A stretch of 64,000 nt of DNA from Pseudomonadota bacterium (GTDB lineage: Bacteria > Pseudomonadota > Alphaproteobacteria > Rhizobiales > Hyphomicrobiaceae): the NCBI GenBank assembly GCA_018242295.1, contig JAFECE010000011.1, positions 248,001 to 312,000 on the forward strand. The letters run 5' to 3'. Positions 53,394 to 62,808 of the stretch are shown here, one piece after another. Below the pieces are notes generated by a model. The model made no database searches and was not told the DNA's origin. It saw only the letters and a program-made list of their open reading frames with translations. How positions within the stretch are numbered: position 1 is the first letter of the stretch; every line of letters begins with the position of its first letter. The position numbers and the translations under genes were made by a program.

Positions 53394-53615
53394 TTTCTGG
53401 CTCACGCGCCGATAGGCGCTCCGCATGGGCGGCGCTCGCGCCGGGTCGCCTTGCTCCCGAGCCCTTCGGGTTTTGATGCGAGTTCGAACTTAGTCCCCCC
53501 AGGCGCGCCATTGCCCCCGATCACCGCATTTCACCAACCGGCATGGGGAAATGCGTTTGTTGCCGCGACGAGCGGTCGGACTGCACCTATCGATGATACA
53601 CAGCCCGACCTTCCG

Positions 53616-54116
53616 TCACACCTGTTGGTCGAGCCCGAATGCCGGGTGATGGATCAGTTCCCCGCGCGGCTCAATGCCGTCGAACGGCAAGGCCTGGACC
53701 ACCTCGGGGGGACAGCCAGCTACGCCAAATCCGGGGAATGACCGAAAGCCGAACCGGCCATAGTAGGCGGGGTCGCCCACCAGCGCCGCGCCCCGGCTAG
53801 TCGCCCGCAATCGGAGGAGGGCTTCTGCCATCAGGGCCGTGCCGATACCCTGGCGATGCCTTGACGGCAAAACGGCAAGCGGGCCGATCAGAGCCCAGCC
53901 GTCCTGCGTCCCGATCCGTGCCGCCGAGGCGGCCAGATAACCAACCGCCTCACCCTTCTCCTCGGCCACAAGCGAGAGGGCAAGTGCGCTATCTGCCCGT
54001 AGCTTCTCAACGATGCTCGCCTCGGTTCCAGTGGATTGTGCGAGCGTCAGGAGGGCTTCAGTGACAAGCCGGCTGATCGCCGGGATGTCACCGACGGTTT
54101 CGTTGCGGATCAGCAT
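53616..54116 (-). CDS. GNAT family N-acetyltransferase
   Basis: 166 aa from ATG 54116, behind AGGGGG; an upstream in-frame start at 54203 is less likely. It has the acetyl-CoA fold: LIRNETVGDIPAISRLV at the start, IGPLAVLPSRHRQGIGTALM (the pyrophosphate-binding Q/R-x-x-G-x-G/A motif, RQGIGTA), and the YYGRFGFRSFPG segment near the end that is typical of the YhbS-like branch. Substrate unknown. Divergent from the frameshifted DoxX-like gene, 109 bases away. Confidence 0.9.
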   Translation of the reverse strand: MLIRNETVGDIPAISRLVTEALLTLAQSTGTEASIVEKLRADSALALSLVAEEKGEAVGYLAASAARIGTQDGWALIGPLAVLPSRHRQGIGTALMAEALLRLRATSRGAALVGDPAYYGRFGFRSFPGFGVAGCPPEVVQALPFDGIEPRGELIHHPAFGLDQQV

Positions 54117-54224
54117 GTCATGCCCCCTGATTGTCGAGTTGCGAGCGAACGGCGGTGCGGCAACGGTTTGAGATCCGATAGGGGCTACGGGACCGGGATT
54201 CAATCAGCCGTTTACGCGGCAATC

Positions 54225-54605
54225 ATGATCTGGACTGGCCGTGCGCTCGGTCTGTTCGCCTTCTTCATGCTGGGCGCGTCCATCGCGCCCAAGCTGTTGG
54301 GGGCTTGCGGTGGTCGACGAAACCATGGCGCAACTCGGCCGGCTGCCGGGATACGGGCTGATGATCGGCGTGATCGAGCTAGGATGCCTGGTCCTCTATC
54401 TCATTCCGAGCACGAGCGTGTTGGGCGCCATTCTGATGTCGGGGCTGCTCGGCGGAGCGATGGCGACGCACATCCGTGTCGGCAGTCCGCTGTTCACACA
54501 CATGAGCTCTTCGGGATTTATCTCGGCCTCTTCTTGTGGGGAGGTCTCTGGCTGCGCGACCCGGGGCTTCGTTCTCTTTTTCCGCTTCGCCGCACCGCCA
54601 ACTGA
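54225..54605 (+). pseudogene. DoxX-like membrane protein gene with two compensating frameshifts
   Basis: Reading from ATG 54225, the frame encodes a good transmembrane start (MIWTGRALGLFAFFMLGASI). It then shifts at the G5 run (54299-54303): removing one G continues as LLGLAVVDETMAQLGRLPGY and two further helices. At the CACACACA run (54495-54502) removing one CA returns to the first frame, giving FTHELFGIYLGLFLWGGLWL and a stop at 54605. Joined, this is a four-helix DoxX-like protein of about 126 aa. The net insertion of three bases leaves the outer frame open across the whole gene while about 65 codons in the middle are scrambled. Either a real decayed gene or two assembly errors. Confidence 0.7.
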
Positions 54606-55033
54606 CGCGTGAATATCGCGGCTGCCTGCTATGCCACGTCTCCGTCAGTATGCTGAATAAATCGATGTGAAAGATGTGCTCGCGCTGTTCTGCTCTGCGC
54701 GATGCATGCGATTTGACGCTGCTGTGGTTGTCAATTCGATGCGAACATCACTGAGCGCTTGTGGTTTCGCGTGTCCGAAAATCCAGATTCCCGACTCATT
54801 TTTCGAAACGCTTGTTGAATAGCTTTTCTGTGACCTGCCGAACATAGACGTGGACGGATCTTTCAGTTACGACGATTGCATTCCTCGTTTGCGTATTTTT
54901 CATTTCAGCTCGGCGCGTATTGCAGAGTCATCCGATATTTTTTCCAGGATGTGCTGCGCCCGGCCGGCAGCGATTTTGTGTGCGTCCCCGCTTATTTTTA
55001 TCAATTGATATTATCTCCGACGGAGACGCATCG
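54606..55033. other. AT-rich intergenic leader ahead of glycosyltransferase genes
   Basis: 428 bases with lower GC than the surroundings and no gene that I can support. Near its end is a perfect 12-base palindrome TATCAATTGATA (54999-55010), followed by TATTAT. This could be an operator and -10 region for the glycosyltransferase starting at 55034. Confidence 0.5.
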
Positions 55034-57160
55034 GTGAAAATTTTATTTGTAAGTCCAGAGGTGCCGTCTTTCGGCGAGACGGCAGGCATCGCCACATATT
55101 TATCCGAAGCGACAAGCGCTCTTCACGATGCCGGGCACGAGTGTCATGTGCTCACCTGGCGTGATAGGGGAAATCGCTTTTATACGTCCACTCAGTTCAA
55201 GCATATTCTGCACGTAATACCGATTAAAATCGACGACCACAAAATGGTGGATCGGAGACTCTTCATATCGTCGATGGTGGCCGATGCTGTTCTCGCTTTG
55301 CATCGGCAGCACGGGTTCGACGTTATCGAAGGGACTGACTGGTGCGCGCCCCTCTACTGTCTGCTGCAGCGCCGGAACGTCGAGCCATCCCTGAGGAATT
55401 GCCTGATCACCGTGTTCAATCACGGTACGACCTACAATATCTCGCGGCATCAAAAGACATTTATTCCGAGGTCGACATTTCAGGCCGTCAACCTCGAGTA
55501 TCAATGCTTTCGCCTGGCCGACAGAGTGATTTGCCCTTCCGAAGCGGCGGCAAAAAATCTGGCCATCGCGCAAGATATCGGGACGGAGCGCGTGGAGATC
55601 GTTCCCGAACCGCTCAATCTCGCATCCAAGCAAATTTCGCCGACGTGGAGTCCGTCAAAGATCCTGTGGTATGGGACCGTCATCGTATCGAAGGGACTTT
55701 CGCAATTCACGGATCTCGCAAAGCGGTTTCTCTACTATCATCCGCAATTTAGTGTCGAATTCCTAGGTCCGGTGCAGCCCATGGATCTGGCGATGGACGA
55801 ATTCAAGCAGAAGATTCTGCAGGCGTTCTATCCATTTTGCGACCAAGTCTCTTTCGTCGCCGGAAAGCCTCGCGAGATTTCGCTCGAGCGCGTCGGCGAG
55901 GCCGATGTTCTCATCAATATGTCGCCGCGGGAAACGTTCTGCTATGCGGCGGCCGAGTCCATCCTTTGTGGCGTCGCGCCGGTGATGCTTGCGGGCAGCG
56001 CGCAGAGTGAGTTCATACCCACAGCCTTGCGCGACAGATATTGTGTCGATGCCGGTTCGCGCGATATTTCGGCGTACCCGATCGATCGGTTTTTCCGGCA
56101 TATGGAAGACGATCGCCATGAGATCATCAGTCATGTCGCGCAACGCACGGCGCCGTCGCGATATGTGGAGGCCTATGAGCAGCTCGCTCCAAAGGCCGCT
56201 ACGACATATGTCGCGCCGGCGCGGATCGAAAGCGATTGGGCCGTCAGCGTTCTCATTCCCGCCTACAATCCGGACCGGTTTCTTCTCGACACCATCGAAT
56301 CCGCGCTCAACCAATCGGAGATGCCGGCGAAAATCATTGTCGGCAATGATGGAAGCTCGAAACCGTCTTCGCTCGAGATCTTGAAGGCAGCCGCGACCTA
56401 TAAGAACGTCTCGGTGATCAATCTCAACTGGGGCGGCCTCGCCGAAACCCGGAACCGCCTGCTGGACGCCTGCGATACGCCGCTGTTCGCGTTTGTCGAT
56501 GCGGACGATTTGCTTCTTCGCGACTTCATCGCCGTCAGCCGAAAATATCTGCAGAGCAACTTCTCTGAAAACGTCCGATCGGTTCAGGGTTGGTACGAGA
56601 TGTTCGGCAGCGAGTCGGGCGTTAGAGCTCCAACGGTTTTTCAGCATTTTTCGCACTTCGTGTGGAATGATCTGAAGAACAATCACATGGGGTATACGGA
56701 ATCCTTCCAGGAGCTGAAGTACAACAGCGGCCTGACGCGGGGTGAAGCGGAAGATTGGGAATTCTGGCTTCGGTACTTCAAGGCGGGTTATGAAACGCGC
56801 GTCATCCCGCAAGTCTTGTGGCGGTACCGGCGCCATCCCGCGGCCATGTCGGTGAAGTGGTCGCAAGAGATGTCCGTCGGCACGGCGCGGGCCAATGCAA
56901 AAATCCTGAGCGAATATCTGGCAACGGCTACGCGCTCGACGGAACATATTTGGGAATTCATCGGCGACTATCTGTATCTCGGCGAAGTTTTCTTCCGCGA
57001 TTTGCCGGCGGAGGGCAGCTACGCGGGCAGCGGATCGAGACGCGTCGCGAAAATCCAACGATCTTTAGCTGAGTTTCAACGAAGCGGACGTGCGCTGAGC
57101 CGGAAGCAACGTTTGGCTCTCAGTCTTATGCGAAGTTTGGCCAAGACTTTTAAAAAATAA
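55034..57160 (+). CDS. Bifunctional glycosyltransferase: GT4-type N-terminal half, GT2 C-terminal half
   Basis: 708 aa from GTG 55034, behind GGAG; the frame runs upstream to 54920, but VKILFVSPEVPSFGETAGIA is the standard GT-B start. Residues 1 to about 385 form a GT-B (GT4-like) enzyme with GIATYLSEATSALHDAGHE, VICPSEAAAKNLA, LWYGTVIVSKGLSQF and a donor-site region near INMSPRETFCYAAAESI. Residues about 400-630 form a GT-A (GT2) domain with VSVLIPAYNPDRFLLDTI, VGNDGSS and FVDADDLLL (DxD near 490). The fusion probably adds two sugars in succession to a surface glycan. Codon use is more AT-rich than the neighbours, hinting at acquisition. Followed by a second GT2 gene. Confidence 0.88.
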   Translation: MKILFVSPEVPSFGETAGIATYLSEATSALHDAGHECHVLTWRDRGNRFYTSTQFKHILHVIPIKIDDHKMVDRRLFISSMVADAVLALHRQHGFDVIEGTDWCAPLYCLLQRRNVEPSLRNCLITVFNHGTTYNISRHQKTFIPRSTFQAVNLEYQCFRLADRVICPSEAAAKNLAIAQDIGTERVEIVPEPLNLASKQISPTWSPSKILWYGTVIVSKGLSQFTDLAKRFLYYHPQFSVEFLGPVQPMDLAMDEFKQKILQAFYPFCDQVSFVAGKPREISLERVGEADVLINMSPRETFCYAAAESILCGVAPVMLAGSAQSEFIPTALRDRYCVDAGSRDISAYPIDRFFRHMEDDRHEIISHVAQRTAPSRYVEAYEQLAPKAATTYVAPARIESDWAVSVLIPAYNPDRFLLDTIESALNQSEMPAKIIVGNDGSSKPSSLEILKAAATYKNVSVINLNWGGLAETRNRLLDACDTPLFAFVDADDLLLRDFIAVSRKYLQSNFSENVRSVQGWYEMFGSESGVRAPTVFQHFSHFVWNDLKNNHMGYTESFQELKYNSGLTRGEAEDWEFWLRYFKAGYETRVIPQVLWRYRRHPAAMSVKWSQEMSVGTARANAKILSEYLATATRSTEHIWEFIGDYLYLGEVFFRDLPAEGSYAGSGSRRVAKIQRSLAEFQRSGRALSRKQRLALSLMRSLAKTFKK

Positions 57161-57353
57161 TTTTTTTGTCGGTATGCGTCCAGGATTGTGATCCGGGTAT
57201 TTCGGCCGGGCGAAATTTATTCATTCGCGGCGACGTAGTTGTCGTCAGCCCCAAGCCGGTGCCCTCGCACTCCCATTGTTGGTTGTGAGTCAGTCAACGC
57301 GTCATCAGTTCGCGTTCGCGAATTCATCGGACAATGATTGTGCGGGGGATGCG

Positions 57354-58433
57354 ATGATGCTTCCAAAGGCGGATGTTATTATCCCTGTGCGGGATGGTGA
57401 GAGATATATTGCGCCGGCGATTGCCAGTTTGGCCGCCGACGCGGAATTCATAAACAAGCTGATTATCGTCAACGACGGCTCGTCGGATGGAACGGCCTCC
57501 TTTCTTTCCAATCTGGATTGGAAGGGAAAGATCGAGATTATTCATCAGCCACCGCTCGGGCTATGCACAGCGCTCAATCGCGCACTCGACGCAGCGGAGA
57601 CATCGCTGGTGGCGCGCATGGACGCCGACGACATTTCCATTCCGGGCCGATTGAAAGCGCAGATCGAATATCTGGAAGGCGCGCCTGGAGTGGCTGCCGT
57701 TGGTGCACAGGTGCTGACGATCGACGCAGAAGGTGTGGCGACTGGAGATCGGTCGAACTATCCACTCGATGCGAAGTCCATTCGCGATCAACTCTATAGG
57801 AAGGGCAGTTGCGCGCTCTCGCATCCGACGGTGATGATGAGGAAAGACGCTGTTCTGGCTTGTGGGGGATACCGGACTGCGTTCCAGCACGCGGAGGACT
57901 ATGATCTCTGGCTGCGGCTATCGGAACGGCATCACATCGCGAACCTGCCGGATGCATTCCTATATTATCGCCTCCATCAATCTCAGGTGGCGTCGCTGTT
58001 TCGAGCGCGGCAGTCGTTCTCGCGTGATCTCGCCCTCTATGCGGCGCGCGAGAGGGAACGCTCCGGCCGTGATCCGTGCGAGGGACTTTCCGAGGCGCCG
58101 AATTTCGAAACGCTCATGCGTTCGGCAAGCGGGCAACGAACGACCATTCAGGAACTCGCGACTGCCTATGACGCCATTGACGCTATTCAAGAGAAGCGCC
58201 GCACATCGCTGACACTCGCAGCGGTTGGGGCGATCCCTGCACTGGCGAAGATGCGGTATCTCGGCGAGAGCCGGCGACGCCGGTACGCGCTAATAAGAAC
58301 AGCCGCGTGGACGGCCTTGACGCGCTTCAATCTTCCGACAGCGCTCGAAGCCTATCTGGCGTTTCTGCAATGCCGTATCGGCGACAGCAAGATGTTCCAA
58401 TCGATGGCGCGAAGCCTTGGTGCGACGGGCTGA
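57354..58433 (+). CDS. Family 2 glycosyltransferase
   Basis: 359 aa from ATG 57354 (ATG 57357 is equivalent), behind GGGGGATG; the frame is open upstream to 57276. A GT-A fold with ADVIIPVRDGERYIAPAIASL, LIIVNDGSSDGTASFL, VARMDADDISIPGRLKAQ (DxD motif) and the acceptor-side ALSHPTVMMRKDAVLACGGYR plus AEDYDLWLRLSERH. All features of bacterial inverting GT2 enzymes for surface polysaccharide. It follows the GT4-GT2 fusion after 193 bases that show nothing recognisable. Sugar specificity unknown. Confidence 0.93.
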   Translation: MMLPKADVIIPVRDGERYIAPAIASLAADAEFINKLIIVNDGSSDGTASFLSNLDWKGKIEIIHQPPLGLCTALNRALDAAETSLVARMDADDISIPGRLKAQIEYLEGAPGVAAVGAQVLTIDAEGVATGDRSNYPLDAKSIRDQLYRKGSCALSHPTVMMRKDAVLACGGYRTAFQHAEDYDLWLRLSERHHIANLPDAFLYYRLHQSQVASLFRARQSFSRDLALYAARERERSGRDPCEGLSEAPNFETLMRSASGQRTTIQELATAYDAIDAIQEKRRTSLTLAAVGAIPALAKMRYLGESRRRRYALIRTAAWTALTRFNLPTALEAYLAFLQCRIGDSKMFQSMARSLGATG

Positions 58434-58510
58434 CCGTCGGAAAGGCACCGTGCAGGTGATAGCCGGCATGGCACGCGAGCCGTGCCGGCTATCGCTGAGC
58501 GGGGCGCAAA

Positions 58511-58945
58511 TCAGCGGACTGCCAACGCGATATCTCGCAGCACGCGCGTCTCGAGCATCACTTCGTCGAGGCGGTATTTCAAAATGTCGCCGATGCTGAT
58601 GATGCCGACGATGCGGTTGCCGTCTTGCACCGGGAGATGTCGGATCCGGCGCTTGGTCATCACTCTTGCCGTGTCCGATATGGAATCGTCAGGCCCGCAC
58701 GTTACGACGCCGCGGGTCATCAGGTCGGACGCGAGTAATGTGCCAATGTTCGGGCCATGGAATGCGAGCCCACGCGAAATATCCCGTTCCGATATGATGC
58801 CTTCGAGCGTGCCTGCGCCTCCGCTCACGACCAAAGCACCGACGTTTTCCTCAACGAGCCGGTGAGCGACATCGCGAATGGTATCGCCGGGCCGCACGGT
58901 CATGACTTCGGTTCCCTTGACCTCCAAGATGTTTGCAACCTTCAT
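58511..58945 (-). CDS. Paired CBS domain protein
   Basis: 144 aa consisting of two CBS domains: about 1-65 (VMTVRPGDTIRDVAHRLVEENVGALVV) and about 75-140 (DLMTRGVVTCGPDDSISDTARVM, then RRIRHLPVQDGNRIVGIISIGD). Such stand-alone pairs bind adenine nucleotides and act as energy or redox sensors on partner proteins; the partner is not evident here. GGAGAC precedes the ATG. This single-protein CBS type is common in alphaproteobacteria. Confidence 0.93.
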   Translation of the reverse strand: MKVANILEVKGTEVMTVRPGDTIRDVAHRLVEENVGALVVSGGAGTLEGIISERDISRGLAFHGPNIGTLLASDLMTRGVVTCGPDDSISDTARVMTKRRIRHLPVQDGNRIVGIISIGDILKYRLDEVMLETRVLRDIALAVR

Positions 58946-59300
58946 GGCTCGTCTCCGGGTTACACCCTGAATGCTCTCAGTGGGACCTCATCGGCGCGGA
59001 AGGTCAAGTGCTAGCTTCATCCCTGCCTGAGAATTTATTTGTTAAGGCCGTTTTGGCTGGAGATCGTAACATACTTCCGATTTTCGAGACGGAATTAAGG
59101 ATCGATCAAATGTTTTGGGAGCTCCGCGGGGGAGGTTTGCCTCCAACAGTATATAATTCGCGCGCGGTCAGGGTGCATTTGCGATCGACGCTCCAACGAT
59201 AGCCGGAGGGCGAGCCATCGTTTCGAACACGATCTCTTAATATCTCGGAACGGGGTTTCTCTTATGTTTGGAGGTCCGATCCTAGGCGATCTTGATCTCG
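58946..59300. other. Divergent intergenic region ahead of the efflux operon
   Basis: 355 bases between the CBS gene and the efflux operon. It contains the inverted repeat GGAGG-TTTG-CCTCC (59131-59144) directly before TATATAAT (59150-59157), a plausible -10 element with an operator over the spacer. No coding sequence is supported. Confidence 0.5.
59131..59157 (+). promoter_or_regulatory. Possible promoter/operator of the FUSC-DUF1656-HlyD operon
   Basis: TATAAT (59152-59157) is a perfect -10 hexamer. No good -35 is present at 17 bases; instead a 5-bp inverted repeat GGAGG/CCTCC occupies that zone, as expected for an activator- or repressor-controlled promoter. Confidence 0.35.
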
Positions 59301-61298
59301 ATGGACGCCATGACATCGTCGGTAGCGCAGGAAAAATCGGGCGGCGGCTTTTCGAATTTCTTGGCCACGGCGGTGCCGGCGCTGCTCTTCGGATTGCGTC
59401 TCGCGACTGCGGTGTGCCTGGCCCTCTTCACGGCATTCTATCTCGAACTCGATACGCCATACTGGGCGGGCACGTCGGCTGCGATCGTCTGTCAGCCGAT
59501 TGTTGGGTCGTCGCTGCTTAAAGGCTTCTATCGATTGGTTGGGACGATCGCCGGAGCGGTTGCTTCGGTCGTGCTCACAGCCATCTTTCCGCAGGACCGC
59601 TTCGGATTCCTGTTCGGAATGCTCGTCTGGGCCGCGGCCTGCTCTTTCGTTTCGACGTTGCTGAAGAACTTTGCATCCTATGCGGCTTTGCTGGCGGGCT
59701 ACACGCTGATCATCATAGCCAACAATTCCATTCCGGATCCCGACCGGATCTTCTTCATCGCTATCAATCGCGCTTCTGAGATTAGCATAGGGATCGTCAG
59801 CGGAACGTTGGTGATAGCGCTGACAGATCTCGGTAACTCGCCTCAGAGGTTGCGAATGCTGTTATCGCAGCTCATCGAGGAAATTGCTCAGCATTTCGCG
59901 GCGCTACTCGCGGACCCGTGGAACACGACGGGGCCTGAAACGCGGCGCGCGCTCGTCAAGAGGATATCGGCTCTCGTCCCCGTCGTCGATCAGGCGGCAG
60001 GCGAATCCGCGGAAATCCTGCAGAGAAGATCCATCCTTCGTGTTGCGATCGATGGTTTGTATACGGCAATTTCGGGCGCGCGAGTCGTGGAGACGCATTT
60101 GCGCGGTCTCTCGCCCGCCGCGGCGCAGTGCGTTGCGGCGGCGATTGCGGATGATCTTCCCTCGGATTGGGGCCGCGGGCCGTCGCTGGATCGAGATGCC
60201 GACGCGCTGCTGGTCCGCAAATTCATGGCCATGAAGACTGACGATGTGTCGTTGCGATTGACCGTCGACGCGAGCGCGGAAGTTGCGTCGGGACTCGAGG
60301 CGGCAGCTAACGGGCTCGCGCTGTTGTCCGATCCGACGCATGCGCGTGATGTTGTCCGCATTCCAAGCATCGTCGTCGCCGATTATCTTCCGGCTCTCGT
60401 CAATGCCGTGCGCGTCTTCGTCGGAGTCGGTGTCGTGGTGATCTATTGGATCATTTCGCAATGGCCGGACGGACTTTTTGCCGTGACATTTACAGCGGTG
60501 ACGATCATGCTTTTCGCGCCATTGCTGGATGGGTCCGGGAAGGCTGCGTTGGGGCTGGTGGTTGGCACGCTGTTTGGGGCTATGGTCGCCGGTGTTCTCA
60601 AGTTCACGGCACTGATCAATCACGAAACGTTTCTCGCATTCAGTCTCATCTTATCGATGGCTCTCGTTCCGATAGGGGCGTTATCGACTTTGCCGTTTTT
60701 TGCGCCTTACTTCGTTCCTGCAACCGTCAATTTCGTACCGCTCGTTGCGCCGACAAACGTGATGGTCTTCGATCCGGAGGTATATCTGAATACGGCGTTC
60801 GGGCTGGTTGCGGGATGCGTGGCGGGAGCGGCTACGCTTCTGCTCATACCTCAGCCGTCTCCCAGTTTTCGTGCTCAGCGTCTGGTCGACCTATCCATTC
60901 GCGATCTCCGGCGTCTGGCGGCGGGACGACGGCGCTGGACGTTCAGACAGTGGCAGGGGCGCATGTACTCGCGGTTGGTGGCACTACCCGCGGAGTGCGA
61001 GCCCGTTCAGCGGTCGCGGTTGGCGGCGACACTGACGGTCGGCGTGCAGGTCATTCGCTTGCGGCACTTATCAACGGATAGCCGGACCAGCGCCGAAATT
61101 TTGGACATTCTCGCCGCCTTGGCCGCCGGAGATTTACCGAGGCTTCAGTATACATTGGCAGAGCTTGACAAAAAGATCGCGTCGATCCCCGTTGATCAAC
61201 CTGGCATGCGCGGACGGATGCGCGCGCGGGCGATGTTGCTTGCCATCGCCGAAGCCGTTGACCGTCAGGGCGATTATTTCGGAAGCCAGCCATCATGA
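59301..61298 (+). CDS. FUSC-family membrane protein, AaeB-like efflux component
   Basis: About 665 aa; the start is uncertain (TTG 59292, ATG 59301 or ATG 59310, none with a strong ribosome binding site). Two blocks of about five helices each (about 25-170 and 365-515), separated and followed by cytoplasmic helical domains: the FUSC/AaeB (p-hydroxybenzoic acid efflux) layout. The first block contains TPYWAGTSAAIVCQPIVGSS, the family signature after helix 2. The gene overlaps the DUF1656 gene by four bases (ATGA), and an HlyD-type adaptor follows, giving the AaeB-AaeX-AaeA set. It probably exports aromatic or other weak organic acids (inference). Confidence 0.88.
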   Translation: MDAMTSSVAQEKSGGGFSNFLATAVPALLFGLRLATAVCLALFTAFYLELDTPYWAGTSAAIVCQPIVGSSLLKGFYRLVGTIAGAVASVVLTAIFPQDRFGFLFGMLVWAAACSFVSTLLKNFASYAALLAGYTLIIIANNSIPDPDRIFFIAINRASEISIGIVSGTLVIALTDLGNSPQRLRMLLSQLIEEIAQHFAALLADPWNTTGPETRRALVKRISALVPVVDQAAGESAEILQRRSILRVAIDGLYTAISGARVVETHLRGLSPAAAQCVAAAIADDLPSDWGRGPSLDRDADALLVRKFMAMKTDDVSLRLTVDASAEVASGLEAAANGLALLSDPTHARDVVRIPSIVVADYLPALVNAVRVFVGVGVVVIYWIISQWPDGLFAVTFTAVTIMLFAPLLDGSGKAALGLVVGTLFGAMVAGVLKFTALINHETFLAFSLILSMALVPIGALSTLPFFAPYFVPATVNFVPLVAPTNVMVFDPEVYLNTAFGLVAGCVAGAATLLLIPQPSPSFRAQRLVDLSIRDLRRLAAGRRRWTFRQWQGRMYSRLVALPAECEPVQRSRLAATLTVGVQVIRLRHLSTDSRTSAEILDILAALAAGDLPRLQYTLAELDKKIASIPVDQPGMRGRMRARAMLLAIAEAVDRQGDYFGSQPS

Positions 61299-61513
61299 GC
61301 TTCGTCGAAATCAACATCCTGGGCGTTCTTATTTCGCCATTTGTGCCGCTGATGGCGTTGGCGTTCGCGATCACGATGGTATGGCGGGTGATCGCGGTAG
61401 AGTTCGGCTGGACACGCCGCGTTTGGCATCCGGCCCTCTTTGAATTTTCGGTTTTTCTCATCGTCCTGGCGGCCACGGTCCTGATCTTTGGGCACCTTAG
61501 AATTTATAACTAG
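61295..61513 (+). CDS. DUF1656 (AaeX-like) small membrane protein
   Basis: 72 aa with two helices (about 10-31 and 48-67). The opening MSFVEINILGVLISPFVPLM and the central WHPALFEFSVF match DUF1656, always found between or beside AaeB and AaeA homologues. ATG overlaps the stop of the FUSC gene. Likely a structural helper of the efflux pump; its precise role is unknown. Confidence 0.9.
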   Translation: MSFVEINILGVLISPFVPLMALAFAITMVWRVIAVEFGWTRRVWHPALFEFSVFLIVLAATVLIFGHLRIYN

Positions 61514-61524
61514 GTCGAGGCATC

Positions 61525-62697
61525 ATGCCGGAGATCGCATCAACCACTCGGAAGTTGCCGCCGGCGAAGCCAACGGGGCAAGAGCAGGAGACGACAACTG
61601 TCTACAGCCCGCCCTCGATAAAAAGACGGCTTCGGATAACGCCGGTCCTTGCGACGCTTTCCATGGCGGCGATCGGCGCCGGGGCCGTGTGGATCTTGTG
61701 GCAAAATTATATGGGGAAGCCGTGGACGCGCGACGGCACGGTCCGTGCTTACGTCGTGTCGGTTGCGCCGGAGGTGTCCGGAAGGGTGGTCGAACTTCCG
61801 ATCAATGATAATCAATTCGTCCACAAGGGCGATTTGCTGTTGAAGATCGATCCGCGCGACTTCCATGTCGCGGTGGACCTCGCCAAGGCAGGTATCAAGC
61901 AGGCCGAGGCCGATCTTGCGAACAAGACCGCGCAGCAAGCGCGACGGAATGCTCTCACCGATCTGGCGACTTCGATCGAAGAGAAGCAAACGTATACATC
62001 TGCAGCGGAGATGGCTGAAGCCACCCTCGCTCAGCAGAATGCGAATCTGACACAGGCGAATATCAATCTCGAGCGGACCGAGCTCAGATCGCCGGTGAAT
62101 GGATGGATTACGAACCTGCTGATACGGAAAGGCGATTACGCGAAAGCAGGGCAGCAGGCGTTGTCCATCGTAGATTCGGATTCGTTCTGGCTTGATGGCT
62201 ATTTCGAAGAAACGGCACTCAAGCAGATCCGCGATGGCGATCCCGCGAAGATCTGGTTGCTCGGCTATAACAAGGTCTTGCACGGACGCGTCGACAGCGT
62301 TGCGCGGGGTATCGTTGTGTCAAACGCGACGCCAGGAAACAGCGGGCTCGCGACCGTCAATCCGATTTTCACCTGGGTGAGGCTGGCGCAACGCGTCCCG
62401 GTGCGCATTCATTTCGAAGATGTTCCAGAGGATTTGCGTCTTGTCATCGGGATGACGGCGACGATCGAGGTTCAACCGAAGTCCGAGGGTGCAAGGCCTG
62501 GGGCTCATGAACCCGAACGCCAGAAGCCTGACGTTCAGAAACCTGACACCCCGAAGCCTGCGGTTCAAATGCCGGAGGCCGAAAACCCGACGGGCGACGG
62601 GGGCAACGACGGTGAAAAGGCCGGGAAGAGCGAGAAAAACGACAGCAGCACTACGAGCGATAAGAGCCGTAAGAGCGATAAGCACCACAAGAGGTGA
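61525..62697 (+). CDS. HlyD/EmrA-type membrane fusion protein (AaeA-like)
   Basis: 390 aa. One N-terminal transmembrane helix (about 37-59), then the lipoyl-like half motif VSVAPEVSGRVVELPINDNQ, a helical hairpin (about 110-185), the second lipoyl half (LRSPVNGWITNLLIRKGDY) and a beta-barrel domain ending PVRIHFEDVPEDLRLVIGM. The last 70 residues are unusual: a Pro/Lys repeat (QKPDVQKPDTPKP) followed by a Lys/Ser/Asp-rich, highly charged tail. The gene starts 11 bases after DUF1656. It bridges the inner-membrane pump to an outer-membrane channel, whose gene is not in this operon. Confidence 0.92.
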   Translation: MPEIASTTRKLPPAKPTGQEQETTTVYSPPSIKRRLRITPVLATLSMAAIGAGAVWILWQNYMGKPWTRDGTVRAYVVSVAPEVSGRVVELPINDNQFVHKGDLLLKIDPRDFHVAVDLAKAGIKQAEADLANKTAQQARRNALTDLATSIEEKQTYTSAAEMAEATLAQQNANLTQANINLERTELRSPVNGWITNLLIRKGDYAKAGQQALSIVDSDSFWLDGYFEETALKQIRDGDPAKIWLLGYNKVLHGRVDSVARGIVVSNATPGNSGLATVNPIFTWVRLAQRVPVRIHFEDVPEDLRLVIGMTATIEVQPKSEGARPGAHEPERQKPDVQKPDTPKPAVQMPEAENPTGDGGNDGEKAGKSEKNDSSTTSDKSRKSDKHHKR

Positions 62698-62757
62698 GCT
62701 AACGGACATTGAACGCTCATCAAGCGGTGCGTCGCGACAGATTATTTCAAAATGGAA

Positions 62758-62782
62758 GGAACTGAGGGTGGGCGCTGCTGTT
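62758..62782 (+). promoter_or_regulatory. Candidate EcfG-type promoter with one mismatch
   Basis: GGAAC (62758-62762), 16 bases, TGTT (62779-62782). It lies 26 bases before the ATG of the small gene at 62809, the distance expected for a stress promoter. Confidence 0.35.
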
Positions 62783-62808
62783 GTCCCCCAAACTCGAGGA
62801 TCAGTTCC

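Noticed and set aside
55763-57058. Long minus-strand frame opposite the GT4-GT2 fusion
   Set aside because: Arg-rich, without family motifs, and wholly inside a well-supported gene on the other strand.
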